Source: DATLYF01 sp035575095 (GTDB taxonomy: Bacteria > Pseudomonadota > Gammaproteobacteria > Competibacterales > Competibacteraceae). From it: DNA of 17,179 nucleotides. The notes below the pieces were generated by a model. That model saw only the letters and a list, made by a program, of their open reading frames with translations, was not told the origin of the DNA and did not search any database. The stretch's first letter is position 1; the number at the start of each line of letters is the position of its first letter. A program made the position numbers and the translations under genes. The stretch lies in contig DATLYF010000027.1 of assembly GCA_035575095.1 (NCBI GenBank), positions 1 through 17,179 of the forward strand. The letters are read 5' to 3'. Shown here piece by piece: positions 6,958 through 14,477 of the stretch.

Positions 6958-7917
6958 ATGAACGACGAACCCGAAATCTTCTACACCCTGCCGCTGCCCT
7001 TCGGCGCTGCCCTGCCCTTGTGGCGGCGCTGTTTCGGCACTGGCCCCGGGCCCCGCGTCGCCGTCACCGCCGGCATTCACGGCGATGAACTGGAGGGCGT
7101 CTATCTCTGCCACCGTCTTGCGGCCTGGCTGGAGGCCCTGGAGCAGCGTGCTCCCGAGGCGCTGCGCGGGCGCATCGAACTCTATCCGGCCCTCAATCCC
7201 ACGGCCCTCGACGGACTGAGGCGCACCATACCGGGCTGCGAGACCGATCTCAACCGCAGCTTCCCCGGTCATCCCCAGGGACTGCCAGCGCAGCGCCTGG
7301 CCCATGCCGTCTTGCAGGCGCTGGACGGCTGCGATCTGGTGGTCGATGTGCACGCCAGCAACCGCTATCTGCAGGAACTGCCCCAGGTGCGCATCGAGCA
7401 GCGCTGGGCGGAGACTCTGCTGCCCTTGGCCCGCGTCCTGGGCCTGCCACTGATCTGGGTGCACGGTGCAGTGAACATTCTGGAATCGTCCCTGGCCAGC
7501 AACCTGAACCGGCGCGCTACCCCCTGCCTGCTGCTGGAGCTGGGCAATGGCGACAGCCATACCCCCGCCTATGCCGAGTCGTTGTGCGCCGGACTGCTGC
7601 GCCTGTGGCGTCACCTGGGGGTGCTCGACGACGAATCGGAACAGGCCGGCCCGGCATCCCTGCTGGCCGGCGACGACGACATCCAGGTGGTGCACAGCGA
7701 CAGCGCCGGTGGCCTGTTCCTGCCCACGGTTCAGGTGGGAGAGCGCGTGTTCGCCGGCCAGTCGCTGGGGCGGATCGTCTCGCCGCTACGCGCCCGCCCC
7801 CTGGCCGAGACCGTGGCCCCGAGCGACGGCCTGCTGTTCACCCTGCGCCGCGCCCACCCCGTCCCCCAAGGCACCCTGCTCGCCCGCATCGTCACCGATA
7901 CGGAGGTGCGGCCATGA
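6958..7917 (+). CDS. Succinylglutamate desuccinylase/aspartoacylase family zinc hydrolase, apparently active copy
   Basis: A 319-residue M14-like zinc enzyme; the family removes acyl groups from, or cleaves amides of, amino acids. The zinc ligands are H41 and E44 (GIHGDE) and H132 (DVHAS). DLNRSFPG (98-104) supplies the substrate-binding Arg, and E194 in LLELGNG fits the catalytic Glu. Residues from about 250 form a beta-rich, biotinyl/lipoyl-like C-terminal domain common in this family. I chose the ATG at 6958 over the TTG at 6931; no clear ribosome binding site is visible for either. The stop overlaps the start of the next gene as ATGA, so the two are probably translated together. It is not next to arginine succinyltransferase genes, so AstE is unlikely. 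The substrate is unknown. Confidence 0.88.
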   Translation: MNDEPEIFYTLPLPFGAALPLWRRCFGTGPGPRVAVTAGIHGDELEGVYLCHRLAAWLEALEQRAPEALRGRIELYPALNPTALDGLRRTIPGCETDLNRSFPGHPQGLPAQRLAHAVLQALDGCDLVVDVHASNRYLQELPQVRIEQRWAETLLPLARVLGLPLIWVHGAVNILESSLASNLNRRATPCLLLELGNGDSHTPAYAESLCAGLLRLWRHLGVLDDESEQAGPASLLAGDDDIQVVHSDSAGGLFLPTVQVGERVFAGQSLGRIVSPLRARPLAETVAPSDGLLFTLRRAHPVPQGTLLARIVTDTEVRP

Positions 7918-8906
7918 ATCCACCCGCCCTGCCGTTCACCCTGGAAGCGCCGCTGGGTAGTGCCTTCCGCCTGCAGTATCACGACCTGGGACCGCGCGAG
8001 CGCCCGCCGCGCTTGGCCCTGGTGGCCGGACTGTCCGGGCTGGAGCTGAACGGCGTGTTCGTACTGGCGCGCCTGGCCGATTTCCTCACCAGCCTGGAGC
8101 GGCGCGGCGACGGCCCGCGACTGCGCGAGCGCGTGCTGATCTTGCCGGCAGTCAATCTGTCCGGGCTGAATGCCCGCAGCCGCACCTGGTCCTATGAGGA
8201 CAGCGACCTCAATCGCGCCTTCCCCGGCAGCGAGGAGGGCGACAGTAGCCAGCGCATCGCCGCCGCCGTGCTGGAGCTGACCCGGCCAGCCTACTACCGG
8301 GTGGATGTCCACAGCTCCAACCTGGACATCGAGGAACTGCCCCAGGTACGGCTCTACGCCCCCAACGACGACGAGCGCGCCAGTGCCTGTTTGTTCGGCC
8401 TTCCGGCGATCCTCGAGCGCCCCCTCAACCCACACTTCGGCGCCTCCCTGGCCCATGCCTGGCGGCAGTACGGTGGCGAGAACTTCGTCATCCAGAGCGG
8501 TCTGGCCGGACAGCTGCAACCTGGTCATTGCGAGACTGTGTTCCGCGCCCTGCTAGCCTTTCTCGAGCGTACCGACATGGTCGAAGGCCTAAGCCTGGCC
8601 GACATGGAGGAGGACTTGCACTACTTCGGTCTGGACCAGACCTTGCCGCTGTTGGCCGGGCAGCCGGGGCTGTTCGTGCCGCGCATCGAACTGGGGCGCT
8701 GGGTGCAGGCCGGCGAACGCCTCGGCTCTGTCTACGACGGCTTCGGCGGTCAGGTGCGCGCCGAGGTACTGGCCCCGGTGGGCGGACTGGTGGCCAGCCT
8801 GCGTCGCCAGCCCCTGGCCTACGCCGGCGACCTGCTGGTACGGCTGCTCAGCCCCCGGCCTCTGGACGATCGCCTGGATTGGCTGCTGCACGATCAGGCC
8901 CAGTGA
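7914..8906 (+). CDS. Degenerate paralogue of the upstream M14-type hydrolase, probable pseudoenzyme
   Basis: A 330-residue protein that aligns with the preceding one almost without gaps through the catalytic domain. The HGDE motif is SGLE here: S41 replaces the zinc His, while E44 remains. H133 (DVHSS) and DLNRAFPG (98-105) are kept. The catalytic Glu position holds Q194 (FVIQSG). Two key residues are therefore lost at equivalent positions, yet the ELPQVR segment and the C-terminal beta domain are well conserved. Intact length and retained surface motifs argue against decay. The ATG at 7914 overlaps the stop of the upstream gene by four bases, indicating coupled translation and possibly a heteromeric complex. 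A regulatory or structural role is inferred; altered chemistry cannot be excluded. Confidence 0.87.
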   Translation: MNPPALPFTLEAPLGSAFRLQYHDLGPRERPPRLALVAGLSGLELNGVFVLARLADFLTSLERRGDGPRLRERVLILPAVNLSGLNARSRTWSYEDSDLNRAFPGSEEGDSSQRIAAAVLELTRPAYYRVDVHSSNLDIEELPQVRLYAPNDDERASACLFGLPAILERPLNPHFGASLAHAWRQYGGENFVIQSGLAGQLQPGHCETVFRALLAFLERTDMVEGLSLADMEEDLHYFGLDQTLPLLAGQPGLFVPRIELGRWVQAGERLGSVYDGFGGQVRAEVLAPVGGLVASLRRQPLAYAGDLLVRLLSPRPLDDRLDWLLHDQAQ

Positions 8907-8981
8907 GGGCCGCTTACCGATAGCGAGAACGATGCCGGACAACTAAGATTGAATCAAAGAGGGATGTGTTTTCGTGGCCGG

Positions 8982-9015
8982 AACCCGCTGCCGCGAGGCA
9001 CGGCGGGCGGGTTTT
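8982..9015 (+). terminator. Possible imperfect terminator or leader hairpin
   Basis: AACCCGC (8982-8988) pairs with GCGGGTT (9007-9013 region), extended by GCCG/CGGC across a small bulge, and is followed by a four-base T-run to 9015. It lies about 80 bp after the paralogue pair and 50 bp before the host-attachment gene. It could end the first transcript or act in the leader of the next. The stem is bulged, so confidence is limited. Confidence 0.35.
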
Positions 9016-9065
9016 GGCCGTGTCCCCATGGGCGCGTGATGCCCACTTGTCGGAGGTGACTCTGT

Positions 9066-9488
9066 ATGACTGCAACCTGGATCTTGGTGGCGGACAGCAG
9101 CCGGGCCCGACTGTTCAGCGTGGACAAGGCGCTGGCTCCCCTTCAGGAGATCGAGAGTTTCACCCACCCCGAATGCCGAGCAAAGAACCAGGACCTCAAC
9201 ACCGATCGTCCCGCACGCCGCAATGGCGGCACCATCCCTGACGCCAGTGTGGAACCCAAGTGGCAGGAGGCCATGCACTTCGCCAAGCGCTTGAGCGAAC
9301 ATCTGAAGAGCGGCCGCGTCAACGGCCGCTTCCAGCGTCTGCACATCGCCGCCTCACCGGCCTTCCTCGGCCTGCTGCGCGAGAAGCTGGATGGTCCTAC
9401 CGCGCAATTGGTGGTCAGCGCCACTAGCAAGGACCTGACCCAGCTCGATCCCGCCGAGATCCGCCGGCACCTGCCGGAACGACTCTGA
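9066..9488 (+). CDS. Host attachment family protein
   Basis: A 140-residue protein of the family named 'protein required for attachment to host cells', first linked to plant attachment in Agrobacterium. It opens with WILVADSSRARLF (5-17), the conserved first strand and turn. LHIAASPAFLGLLRE (about 112-126) and a closing DLTQLDPAEIRRHLP segment are also typical. The fold resembles eRF1 domain 2-like proteins, and no signal or membrane segment is present, so a direct surface role is doubtful. The ATG at 9066 is preceded by CGGAGGTGA at a good distance. It lies on the same strand as the hydrolase pair, 159 bp downstream, and is followed at once by a terminator. The biochemical role is unknown. 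Confidence 0.88.
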   Translation: MTATWILVADSSRARLFSVDKALAPLQEIESFTHPECRAKNQDLNTDRPARRNGGTIPDASVEPKWQEAMHFAKRLSEHLKSGRVNGRFQRLHIAASPAFLGLLREKLDGPTAQLVVSATSKDLTQLDPAEIRRHLPERL

Positions 9489-9505
9489 TCCTGCACCGCC
9501 TCGCC

Positions 9506-9540
9506 GAGGCGGGACCCCACGGGGCCCGCCTCTTTCTTTT
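9506..9540 (+). terminator. Rho-independent terminator after the host-attachment gene
   Basis: GAGGCGGG (9506-9513) pairs with CCCGCCTC (9525-9532), with an inner CCC/GGG extension, and is followed by TTTCTTTT. It lies 17 bp beyond the stop codon. The left arm can alternatively pair with CCGCCTC at 9496-9502. On the minus strand, where dgt ends at 9543, no T-run follows, so termination is expected mainly on the plus strand. Confidence 0.85.
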
Positions 9541-9542
9541 CC

Positions 9543-10904
9543 CTAGCGCGCCAGCGAGATGCCGGTGATCTGCTTGAACAGGCCGACCGCGTAGGAGTCG
9601 GTCATGCCGGAGACGAAGTCGGTGATGCGCAGCAGCCGCCGGTAGGGCTGGTCCTGGGGCACGCGGTTGGGACCGATGAACTGCTCCGGCATAAGGTGCA
9701 CCAGCATGCGGCTCCTGGGCGACAGGGCGCGGCCGTGGCAGGCCAGATCCTCCACCGCCTCGACGAAAGCCGCGAGCAGCGCACCCAGCACCTCGAAGCC
9801 GCCCGCCCCCACCTGCACCACCGGCTGTGCCACGTAGACCTGCTCCTCGGCCAGCTGGCGCAGCCCGGCCAGGGCGGCGGCGCTGGGGATGAGATCGAGC
9901 AGCTCCTGTGCCAGCACCCCCTCGAGCAGCGCCGGCTCATGCTCCAGGAAACATTGCTGTACCTCCTCCACCATGAGGCTGATAGCCCGCGCCCGCAAGT
10001 ACTCGACACGCTCCTTGGGCCGGCTGAGGGTGGCCAGGCGCGCCTCCACGCGCTTGCCGCCGGCCAGCGGCAGCAGCCGCTCCAACACCTCCTGGTAGTC
10101 GAGCAGCCCGAGGCGGAAGCCATCCTCGATGTCGATGATGCGAAAGCAGATGTCGTCCGCCGCTTCCACCAGATAGGCCAGAGGATGGCGCAGCCAGGCA
10201 GCATCGGCCATCGCGGGTAGGCCCAGCTCCGCGGCCAGTTGATGAAAGCTATCGGCGTCCTCCTGAAAGAAGCCGAACTTCCTGTAAGCGACGGCATCGG
10301 GCAGCGGCTGCTCGCTCCAGCCGGCCCGCGGATACTTGCTGAAAGTGCCAAGCACGGCGCAGGTGAGCTGCATCCCACCGGGATTGTCAGGGCTCTGCAG
10401 CCGGGTGAGCAGGCGGAAGCCCTGGGCGTTGCCCTCGAAGCGCAGGAAGTCCTGGCGTTCGGCGGGTGTGAGCGGCGCGAGCGCCGCCTGCCCCCGGGAC
10501 GTGTCGCGGAACCACAGGCGGATGGCATCCTCGCCGGCATGGCCGAAGGGCGGGTTGCCGATGTCGTGAGCCAGGCAGGCAGCAGCGACGATGGTGCCGA
10601 AGTCGGCCGCCACCACATCCTGTAGCCGATGGCGCTGGATCACCACCTCCCCCACCAGAGTGCCCAGGGAACGGCCGACGCTGGACACCTCCAGGCTATG
10701 GGTAAGACGGGTGCGCACGTAGTCGTTGCGCGCCAGGGGGAAGACCTGGGTCTTGTCCTGCAGGCGACGGAAGGCGGAGGAGAAGACGATACGGTCGAAG
10801 TCGCGCTGGAAGGCGCTGCGCGCGTCGCTGTCGCGGCGCTCCTCACGCCGCCCGAGGCGTGCGCGGGACAACAGCCGCGTCCACTGCATAGCCTGCTCGC
10901 TCAT
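9543..10904 (-). CDS. dgt: dGTP triphosphohydrolase-like HD-domain dNTPase
   Basis: A 453-residue HD-domain phosphohydrolase that splits dNTPs to nucleoside and triphosphate, tuning nucleotide pools. SAFRRLQDKTQVFPL (43-57) and RTRLTHSLEVSS (64-75) are the Dgt signature. The metal ligands are H69, then H113 and D114 in LAHDIGNPPFGHAGE, with a further Asp in VEAADDICF. The size fits the dGTPase group of about 440-450 residues rather than the longer E. coli Dgt or the shorter type that carries the same name. The ATG at 10904 has GGGAGG four bases upstream, closer than usual. The gene is the last in a run of minus-strand genes, 39 bp after yheS. The hairpin in that gap has no T-run, so read-through is likely. 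Substrate preference is not readable. Confidence 0.92.
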   Translation of the reverse strand: MSEQAMQWTRLLSRARLGRREERRDSDARSAFQRDFDRIVFSSAFRRLQDKTQVFPLARNDYVRTRLTHSLEVSSVGRSLGTLVGEVVIQRHRLQDVVAADFGTIVAAACLAHDIGNPPFGHAGEDAIRLWFRDTSRGQAALAPLTPAERQDFLRFEGNAQGFRLLTRLQSPDNPGGMQLTCAVLGTFSKYPRAGWSEQPLPDAVAYRKFGFFQEDADSFHQLAAELGLPAMADAAWLRHPLAYLVEAADDICFRIIDIEDGFRLGLLDYQEVLERLLPLAGGKRVEARLATLSRPKERVEYLRARAISLMVEEVQQCFLEHEPALLEGVLAQELLDLIPSAAALAGLRQLAEEQVYVAQPVVQVGAGGFEVLGALLAAFVEAVEDLACHGRALSPRSRMLVHLMPEQFIGPNRVPQDQPYRRLLRITDFVSGMTDSYAVGLFKQITGISLAR

Positions 10905-10943
10905 CCCACCTCCCGGGGCACACCCGGCAGTGCCGGGGTAGGT

Positions 10944-12842
10944 TCAGAGATTCTCCAGCGCTTCCTGCAGCTCCAGCCACTGCGTCTCAGCCTGTTCCAG
11001 ATCCCGCGCGATGCGCGCCTGCTGTAGCAGCAGTTCCTTGAGCTTGGCCTTGCCGGCCTCGGCATACAGCGTCGGATCGGCCAGCTCGGTCTCCAGCCGC
11101 GTCTTCTCCGCCTGCAGTCGGTCCAGGTTACACTCTATGCTTTGCAACTGCCTTTCCAGCGGCCGGCGTCGTGCAGCCAGGGCGTTGCGCGTCTCGGCTT
11201 CCTGGCGGCGCTGCTCGCGCCGCGCCGCCGCCGAACTCTCCCCGGCTGGGGTACTCGCCGCGTCCCGCGCCTTCTGGCGTTCGGCCAGCCATTGCCGATA
11301 GTCCTCCAGATCACCGTCGAAGGGCTGCGCCCGTCCGTCCGCCACCAGCAGAAAGGCATCGCAGGTGGAGCGCAGCAGATGGCGGTCGTGGGATACCACC
11401 ACCAGTGCCCCGGAGAACTCCTGCAGGGCGATGGTGAGGGCGTGGCGCATCTCCAGGTCGAGGTGGTTGGTGGGCTCATCCAGCAGCAGCAAGTTGGGCC
11501 GCTGCCACACCAGCAGGGCCAGTACCAGGCGCGCCTTCTCACCGCCGGAGAAGGGCTCCACCGGCGTGAGCGCATGGTCGCCGCGAAAGCCGAAGCCGCC
11601 GAGAAAGTCCCGCGCCGCCTGCTCGCTGGTGCGCGAATCGAGCTTGAGCAAATGCTGCACCGGACTCCACTCCGGGCGCAGTTGCTCGAGCTGGTGCTGA
11701 GCGAAGTAGCCGATCGCGAGATCCCGGGCCGCTCGCACCTCGCCGGCCAGTGGCGCCAACTCGCCGGCCAGCAGCTTGATCAGGGTAGACTTGCCAGCAC
11801 CGTTGGGGCCGAGCAGGCCGAGCCGTGTGCCCGGTCCCAGGCTCAACCTCACCCCGCTGAGCACGCGCCGCTCGCCGTAGCCCGCTGCCACTCTGTCCAG
11901 AGCCAGCAGCGGGTGGGGCAGCCGCTCCGGCTCGCGAAACTCGAACTCGAAGGGCGAATCGGCATGGGCGGCGGCAATGCGCTCCATGCGCTCCAGGGCC
12001 TTGATGCGGCTCTGCGCCTGGCGCGCTTTGCTAGCCTTGGCGCGGAAGCGCTCGATGAAGCGGTGCAGGTGGGCGATCTCGCGCTGCTGCTTCTCGTAGG
12101 CAGCCTGCTGCACGGCCAGCCGCGCCGCACGCTGCTCCTCGAAGGCGGAATAGTTGCCGGAGTACAGGGTGAGCTTGCAGCCCTCCAGATGCACTACCTG
12201 GCTCACCACGTTGTCGAGGAAGTCGCGGTCGTGGGAGATCAGCAGCAGCGTGCCCGGATAGCTGGCCAGCCACTGCTCCAGCCACAGCACCGCATCCAGG
12301 TCGAGGTGGTTGGTGGGCTCGTCCAGCAGCAGCAGGTCGGAACGGCACATCAGGGCGCGGGCCAGATTCAGGCGCATGCGCCAACCGCCGGAGAATTCCG
12401 CCACCGGGCGCTGCATCTGTTCGGAGCCAAAACCCAGGCCGGCCAGCAGCCTGGCGGCACGGGCCCGGGCGCCATAGCCGCCGATGGCATCGTAGCGGGC
12501 GTGCAGCTCGGCCAGGTGGTGGCCATCGTGGGTGGCTTCGACGGCCTGGATCTGCGCCTCCAGAGCCACCAGTTCGGCGTCGCCGGCCAGTGCGTAGTCC
12601 AGGGCCGGCGTGTCCACTGCCGGGGTTTCCTGGGCGACATGGGCGATGACCCAGGAGGACGGCAGTTCGGCGTCGCCCTGGTCCGGATGCAGCTCACCGC
12701 GCAGCAGGGCGAACAGGCTGGACTTGCCGGTGCCGTTGGCACCTACCAGGCCCACTTTCTGACCGGGATGGACGGTGAGATCGGCCTCTTCCAGCAGCGG
12801 CTTGCCGCCGCGCTGCAGGTACAGGTTGCGCAGTTGGATCAT
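10944..12842 (-). CDS. yheS: ABC-F family ATPase YheS
   Basis: A 632-residue ABC-F protein with two nucleotide-binding domains on one chain and no membrane segments; the family acts on ribosomes in translation. The first domain has Walker A GANGTGKSS (34-42), then FSGGWRMRL and LLLLDEPTNHLDLDA. The second has GPNGAGKST, FSGGEKARL and LLLLDEPTNHLD. Between them lies the charged linker with FRAKASKARQAQSRIKALER that reaches toward the peptidyl-tRNA site. The C-terminal 100 residues form a Glu/Arg-rich coiled coil. Length and order match E. coli YheS (637 residues) better than Uup or EttA. The ribosome binding site before the ATG at 12842 is weak. It lies between a DUF3301 gene and dgt. Confidence 0.95.
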   Translation of the reverse strand: MIQLRNLYLQRGGKPLLEEADLTVHPGQKVGLVGANGTGKSSLFALLRGELHPDQGDAELPSSWVIAHVAQETPAVDTPALDYALAGDAELVALEAQIQAVEATHDGHHLAELHARYDAIGGYGARARAARLLAGLGFGSEQMQRPVAEFSGGWRMRLNLARALMCRSDLLLLDEPTNHLDLDAVLWLEQWLASYPGTLLLISHDRDFLDNVVSQVVHLEGCKLTLYSGNYSAFEEQRAARLAVQQAAYEKQQREIAHLHRFIERFRAKASKARQAQSRIKALERMERIAAAHADSPFEFEFREPERLPHPLLALDRVAAGYGERRVLSGVRLSLGPGTRLGLLGPNGAGKSTLIKLLAGELAPLAGEVRAARDLAIGYFAQHQLEQLRPEWSPVQHLLKLDSRTSEQAARDFLGGFGFRGDHALTPVEPFSGGEKARLVLALLVWQRPNLLLLDEPTNHLDLEMRHALTIALQEFSGALVVVSHDRHLLRSTCDAFLLVADGRAQPFDGDLEDYRQWLAERQKARDAASTPAGESSAAARREQRRQEAETRNALAARRRPLERQLQSIECNLDRLQAEKTRLETELADPTLYAEAGKAKLKELLLQQARIARDLEQAETQWLELQEALENL

Positions 12843-12899
12843 GGTTCGGTATCGCCTGTCGCCGGGCGGCGTCGCTCAGTCAGTTCAGGATGCTGCGGA

Positions 12900-13214
12900 T
12901 CAGGGGAGCTGCCATTCGCCACCCTCCAGCCACACCAGCTCGACCCGGTCGCCCAGCAACACGATGCTGCCGCGCCGGCGGGTATCGCCGCCGTCGCTGA
13001 ACTCAAAGCCATAGCGGCGTTCCAGGCGCAGTCGGCCGTGCTCGTCACGGCGCAGACGCAGCCCCTCTATGGCCACGGTGTCGTCGAGCAACTGGTAGGC
13101 ACGCTGCTCACAAGCGTGGCGGCCGGCGAGCTGGGCCCGCTCGCGGGCCCGCATGTGGCTCTGCCAGATCAGAGCGGCCAGGCCGAGCAGGAGTAGCAGC
13201 AGCCCTTCTTCCAT
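12900..13214 (-). CDS. DUF3301 family membrane-anchored small protein
   Basis: A 104-residue protein with one N-terminal hydrophobic segment (about residues 4-18, LLLLLLGLAALIW) followed by a charged soluble domain. The pattern CEQRAYQLLDDTVAIEGLRL, a middle RLRLERRYGFEFS and a final VELVWLEGGEW agree with DUF3301, a gammaproteobacterial family of unknown function. The transmembrane segment and the Arg-rich stretch after it suggest an inner-membrane anchor with the domain in the cytoplasm. The ATG at 13214 is 18 bp after the rsd stop. It sits between rsd and yheS and is probably co-transcribed with them. Confidence 0.82.
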   Translation of the reverse strand: MEEGLLLLLLGLAALIWQSHMRARERAQLAGRHACEQRAYQLLDDTVAIEGLRLRRDEHGRLRLERRYGFEFSDGGDTRRRGSIVLLGDRVELVWLEGGEWQLP

Positions 13215-13232
13215 CGCGTTGCCTGCGCTGCT

Positions 13233-13703
13233 TCAGCCCTGTGCCGGATCGGCGATGGCGGCGATGAGTCGGTCTTCCAGCTCGATGCGCTCGGCCAGGG
13301 CCTGACCCAACCGCGACAGATCGCGGTCCAGGGCCTCCAGGTCCTCATCGTAGAGTTCGGCGTCGTAGCGGTCGTTGAAATCCACCGCCACCTCGGTGGT
13401 GGCGGCGATGCGCGGGTACAGCTCCGTGGCCAGCCGCTCCACGAACCGCAGCGACTCGGGGTCGCCGGCATGCTCCTCGAGACCCTGATAGACCTCGAAG
13501 TGCCCTAGGGCCAGATAGTCCATCAGCACCTGGCAGAACGCTTGCAATAAGCGGCGTAGGGGCTCGGCCTGAGTAAACGGCTTGTGCTCGGCCAGCTTGT
13601 GGAACAGCACCAGCATCTCCCGGCGCTCACCCAGCATTTTCACTAGCAGGGCTGGTAGCGCTTTACTGTGCAGGAGATCGGCTTGTTTGTCGGCAGGGCT
13701 CAT
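13233..13703 (-). CDS. rsd: Rsd/AlgQ family anti-sigma-70 regulator
   Basis: A 156-residue, all-helical protein of the Rsd/AlgQ family. Rsd binds domain 4 of sigma 70 in stationary phase and shifts RNA polymerase toward alternative sigma factors; AlgQ does the same job in Pseudomonas and affects alginate production. The conserved block LLQAFCQVLMDYLALGHFEV (52-71) is the family signature. ERREMLVLFHKLAEH (26-40) is also typical. The frame is open to 13757, but the ATG at 13703 has AAGGAG upstream and gives the normal family length (about 158-160). The gene follows tsaB by 50 bp and precedes DUF3301. Whether it works like Rsd or AlgQ cannot be told. Confidence 0.9.
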   Translation of the reverse strand: MSPADKQADLLHSKALPALLVKMLGERREMLVLFHKLAEHKPFTQAEPLRRLLQAFCQVLMDYLALGHFEVYQGLEEHAGDPESLRFVERLATELYPRIAATTEVAVDFNDRYDAELYDEDLEALDRDLSRLGQALAERIELEDRLIAAIADPAQG

Positions 13704-13753
13704 TCGGTGGTTCTCCTTGCATTCTGGTTGGCTCGCTCGCGGCGGATGGCAGC

Positions 13754-14446
13754 TCACCCGCCGCTGGCAGGTCCGGGATGGGCCACATTGTCGCGCAGGT
13801 ACACCGGCAGGGCGGCCTCGGCGGCCAGCAACTGGCCGCGGCGCCAGGCCAGGGCGCCGAGTCGGCCGATGTCGCCGGCGCGCGGATAGCAGTCGTCCCA
13901 GCTCCCCACCACCGCCAGCCGCTGGCGCAACGCGCTACCGTAGGCCGCCCAGCCGCTGCCGGCGCCGTACCAGTCTGCGCCCGCGGGCAGCGGCACGCTC
14001 TCGGCCGGCGCCACGCATTCCGCCGCCAACGCCGTTACCCCGCCCTCGTCGTCGGCTTGGTACAGCCCCCAATAGAGCTCACCCATGCGCGCGTCGAGGG
14101 CCGCCGCCACCCGCTTCACACCACGGCCGGCAATGACCTGACGGGCGATGGCGGCCAGGGTGGAGACCGGCGCCACCGGCAGATCGGCGGCACAGGCAAT
14201 GCCCTGGGCCACGCCAGTGGCGATGCGCACCCCGGTGAAGGAGCCGGGACCGCGGCCGAAAGCGACGGCATCGAGCTGGGCTGGGCGCAGCCCGGCCTCG
14301 GCCAGCACCGCTTCGAGCATCGGCAGGATCAGCTCGGCATGGCGGCGCGGCGCCACTGCGAAGCGCTCGATCACCTCGTCGCCCACCAGCACGGCGGCGG
14401 AACAGGCCTCGGTGGCGGTATCCAGGGCGAGTATCTTCAGGCTCAA
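13754..14446 (-). CDS. tsaB: tRNA threonylcarbamoyladenosine biosynthesis protein TsaB
   Basis: A 230-residue ASKHA-fold protein. It partners TsaD and TsaE in adding threonylcarbamoyl to A37 of ANN-decoding tRNAs. ILALDTATEACSAAV (5-19) and GRGPGSFTGVRIATG (64-78) are the family motifs, and RRHAE (34-38) is present. The only plausible start is TTG at 14446, with GGGAG eight bases upstream; an in-frame stop lies at 14465-14467 and no ATG or GTG intervenes. It follows the yoaA-like helicase gene by 31 bp. The same pairing (yoaA, yoaB, tsaB) exists in E. coli, which supports both names. The remaining tsa genes are not in the window. Confidence 0.93.
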   Translation of the reverse strand: MSLKILALDTATEACSAAVLVGDEVIERFAVAPRRHAELILPMLEAVLAEAGLRPAQLDAVAFGRGPGSFTGVRIATGVAQGIACAADLPVAPVSTLAAIARQVIAGRGVKRVAAALDARMGELYWGLYQADDEGGVTALAAECVAPAESVPLPAGADWYGAGSGWAAYGSALRQRLAVVGSWDDCYPRAGDIGRLGALAWRRGQLLAAEAALPVYLRDNVAHPGPASGG

Positions 14447-14477
14447 CGCAGACTCCCGGCAATGTCACCGCAACAGC

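Noticed and set aside
6880..7695. Minus-strand open frame (271 codons) next to the ABC ATPase gene
   Set aside because: It is antisense to the zinc hydrolase whose catalytic motifs are clear; no family resemblance was seen.
7584..7913. Extended 5' end of the second hydrolase frame
   Set aside because: The 110 extra codons overlap the first hydrolase in another frame and read as Arg/Pro-rich shadow; homology starts at the ATG at 7914.
10923..10937. CCCGGCA/TGCCGGG hairpin between yheS and dgt as a terminator
   Set aside because: No T-run follows on the minus strand and the gap is only 39 bp, so co-transcription is more likely.
11142..13196. Very long plus-strand open frame (684 codons) opposite yheS, DUF3301 and spacer
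   Set aside because: It spans three real features on the other strand, has no ribosome binding site or domain, and its length follows from codon bias in the opposing genes.
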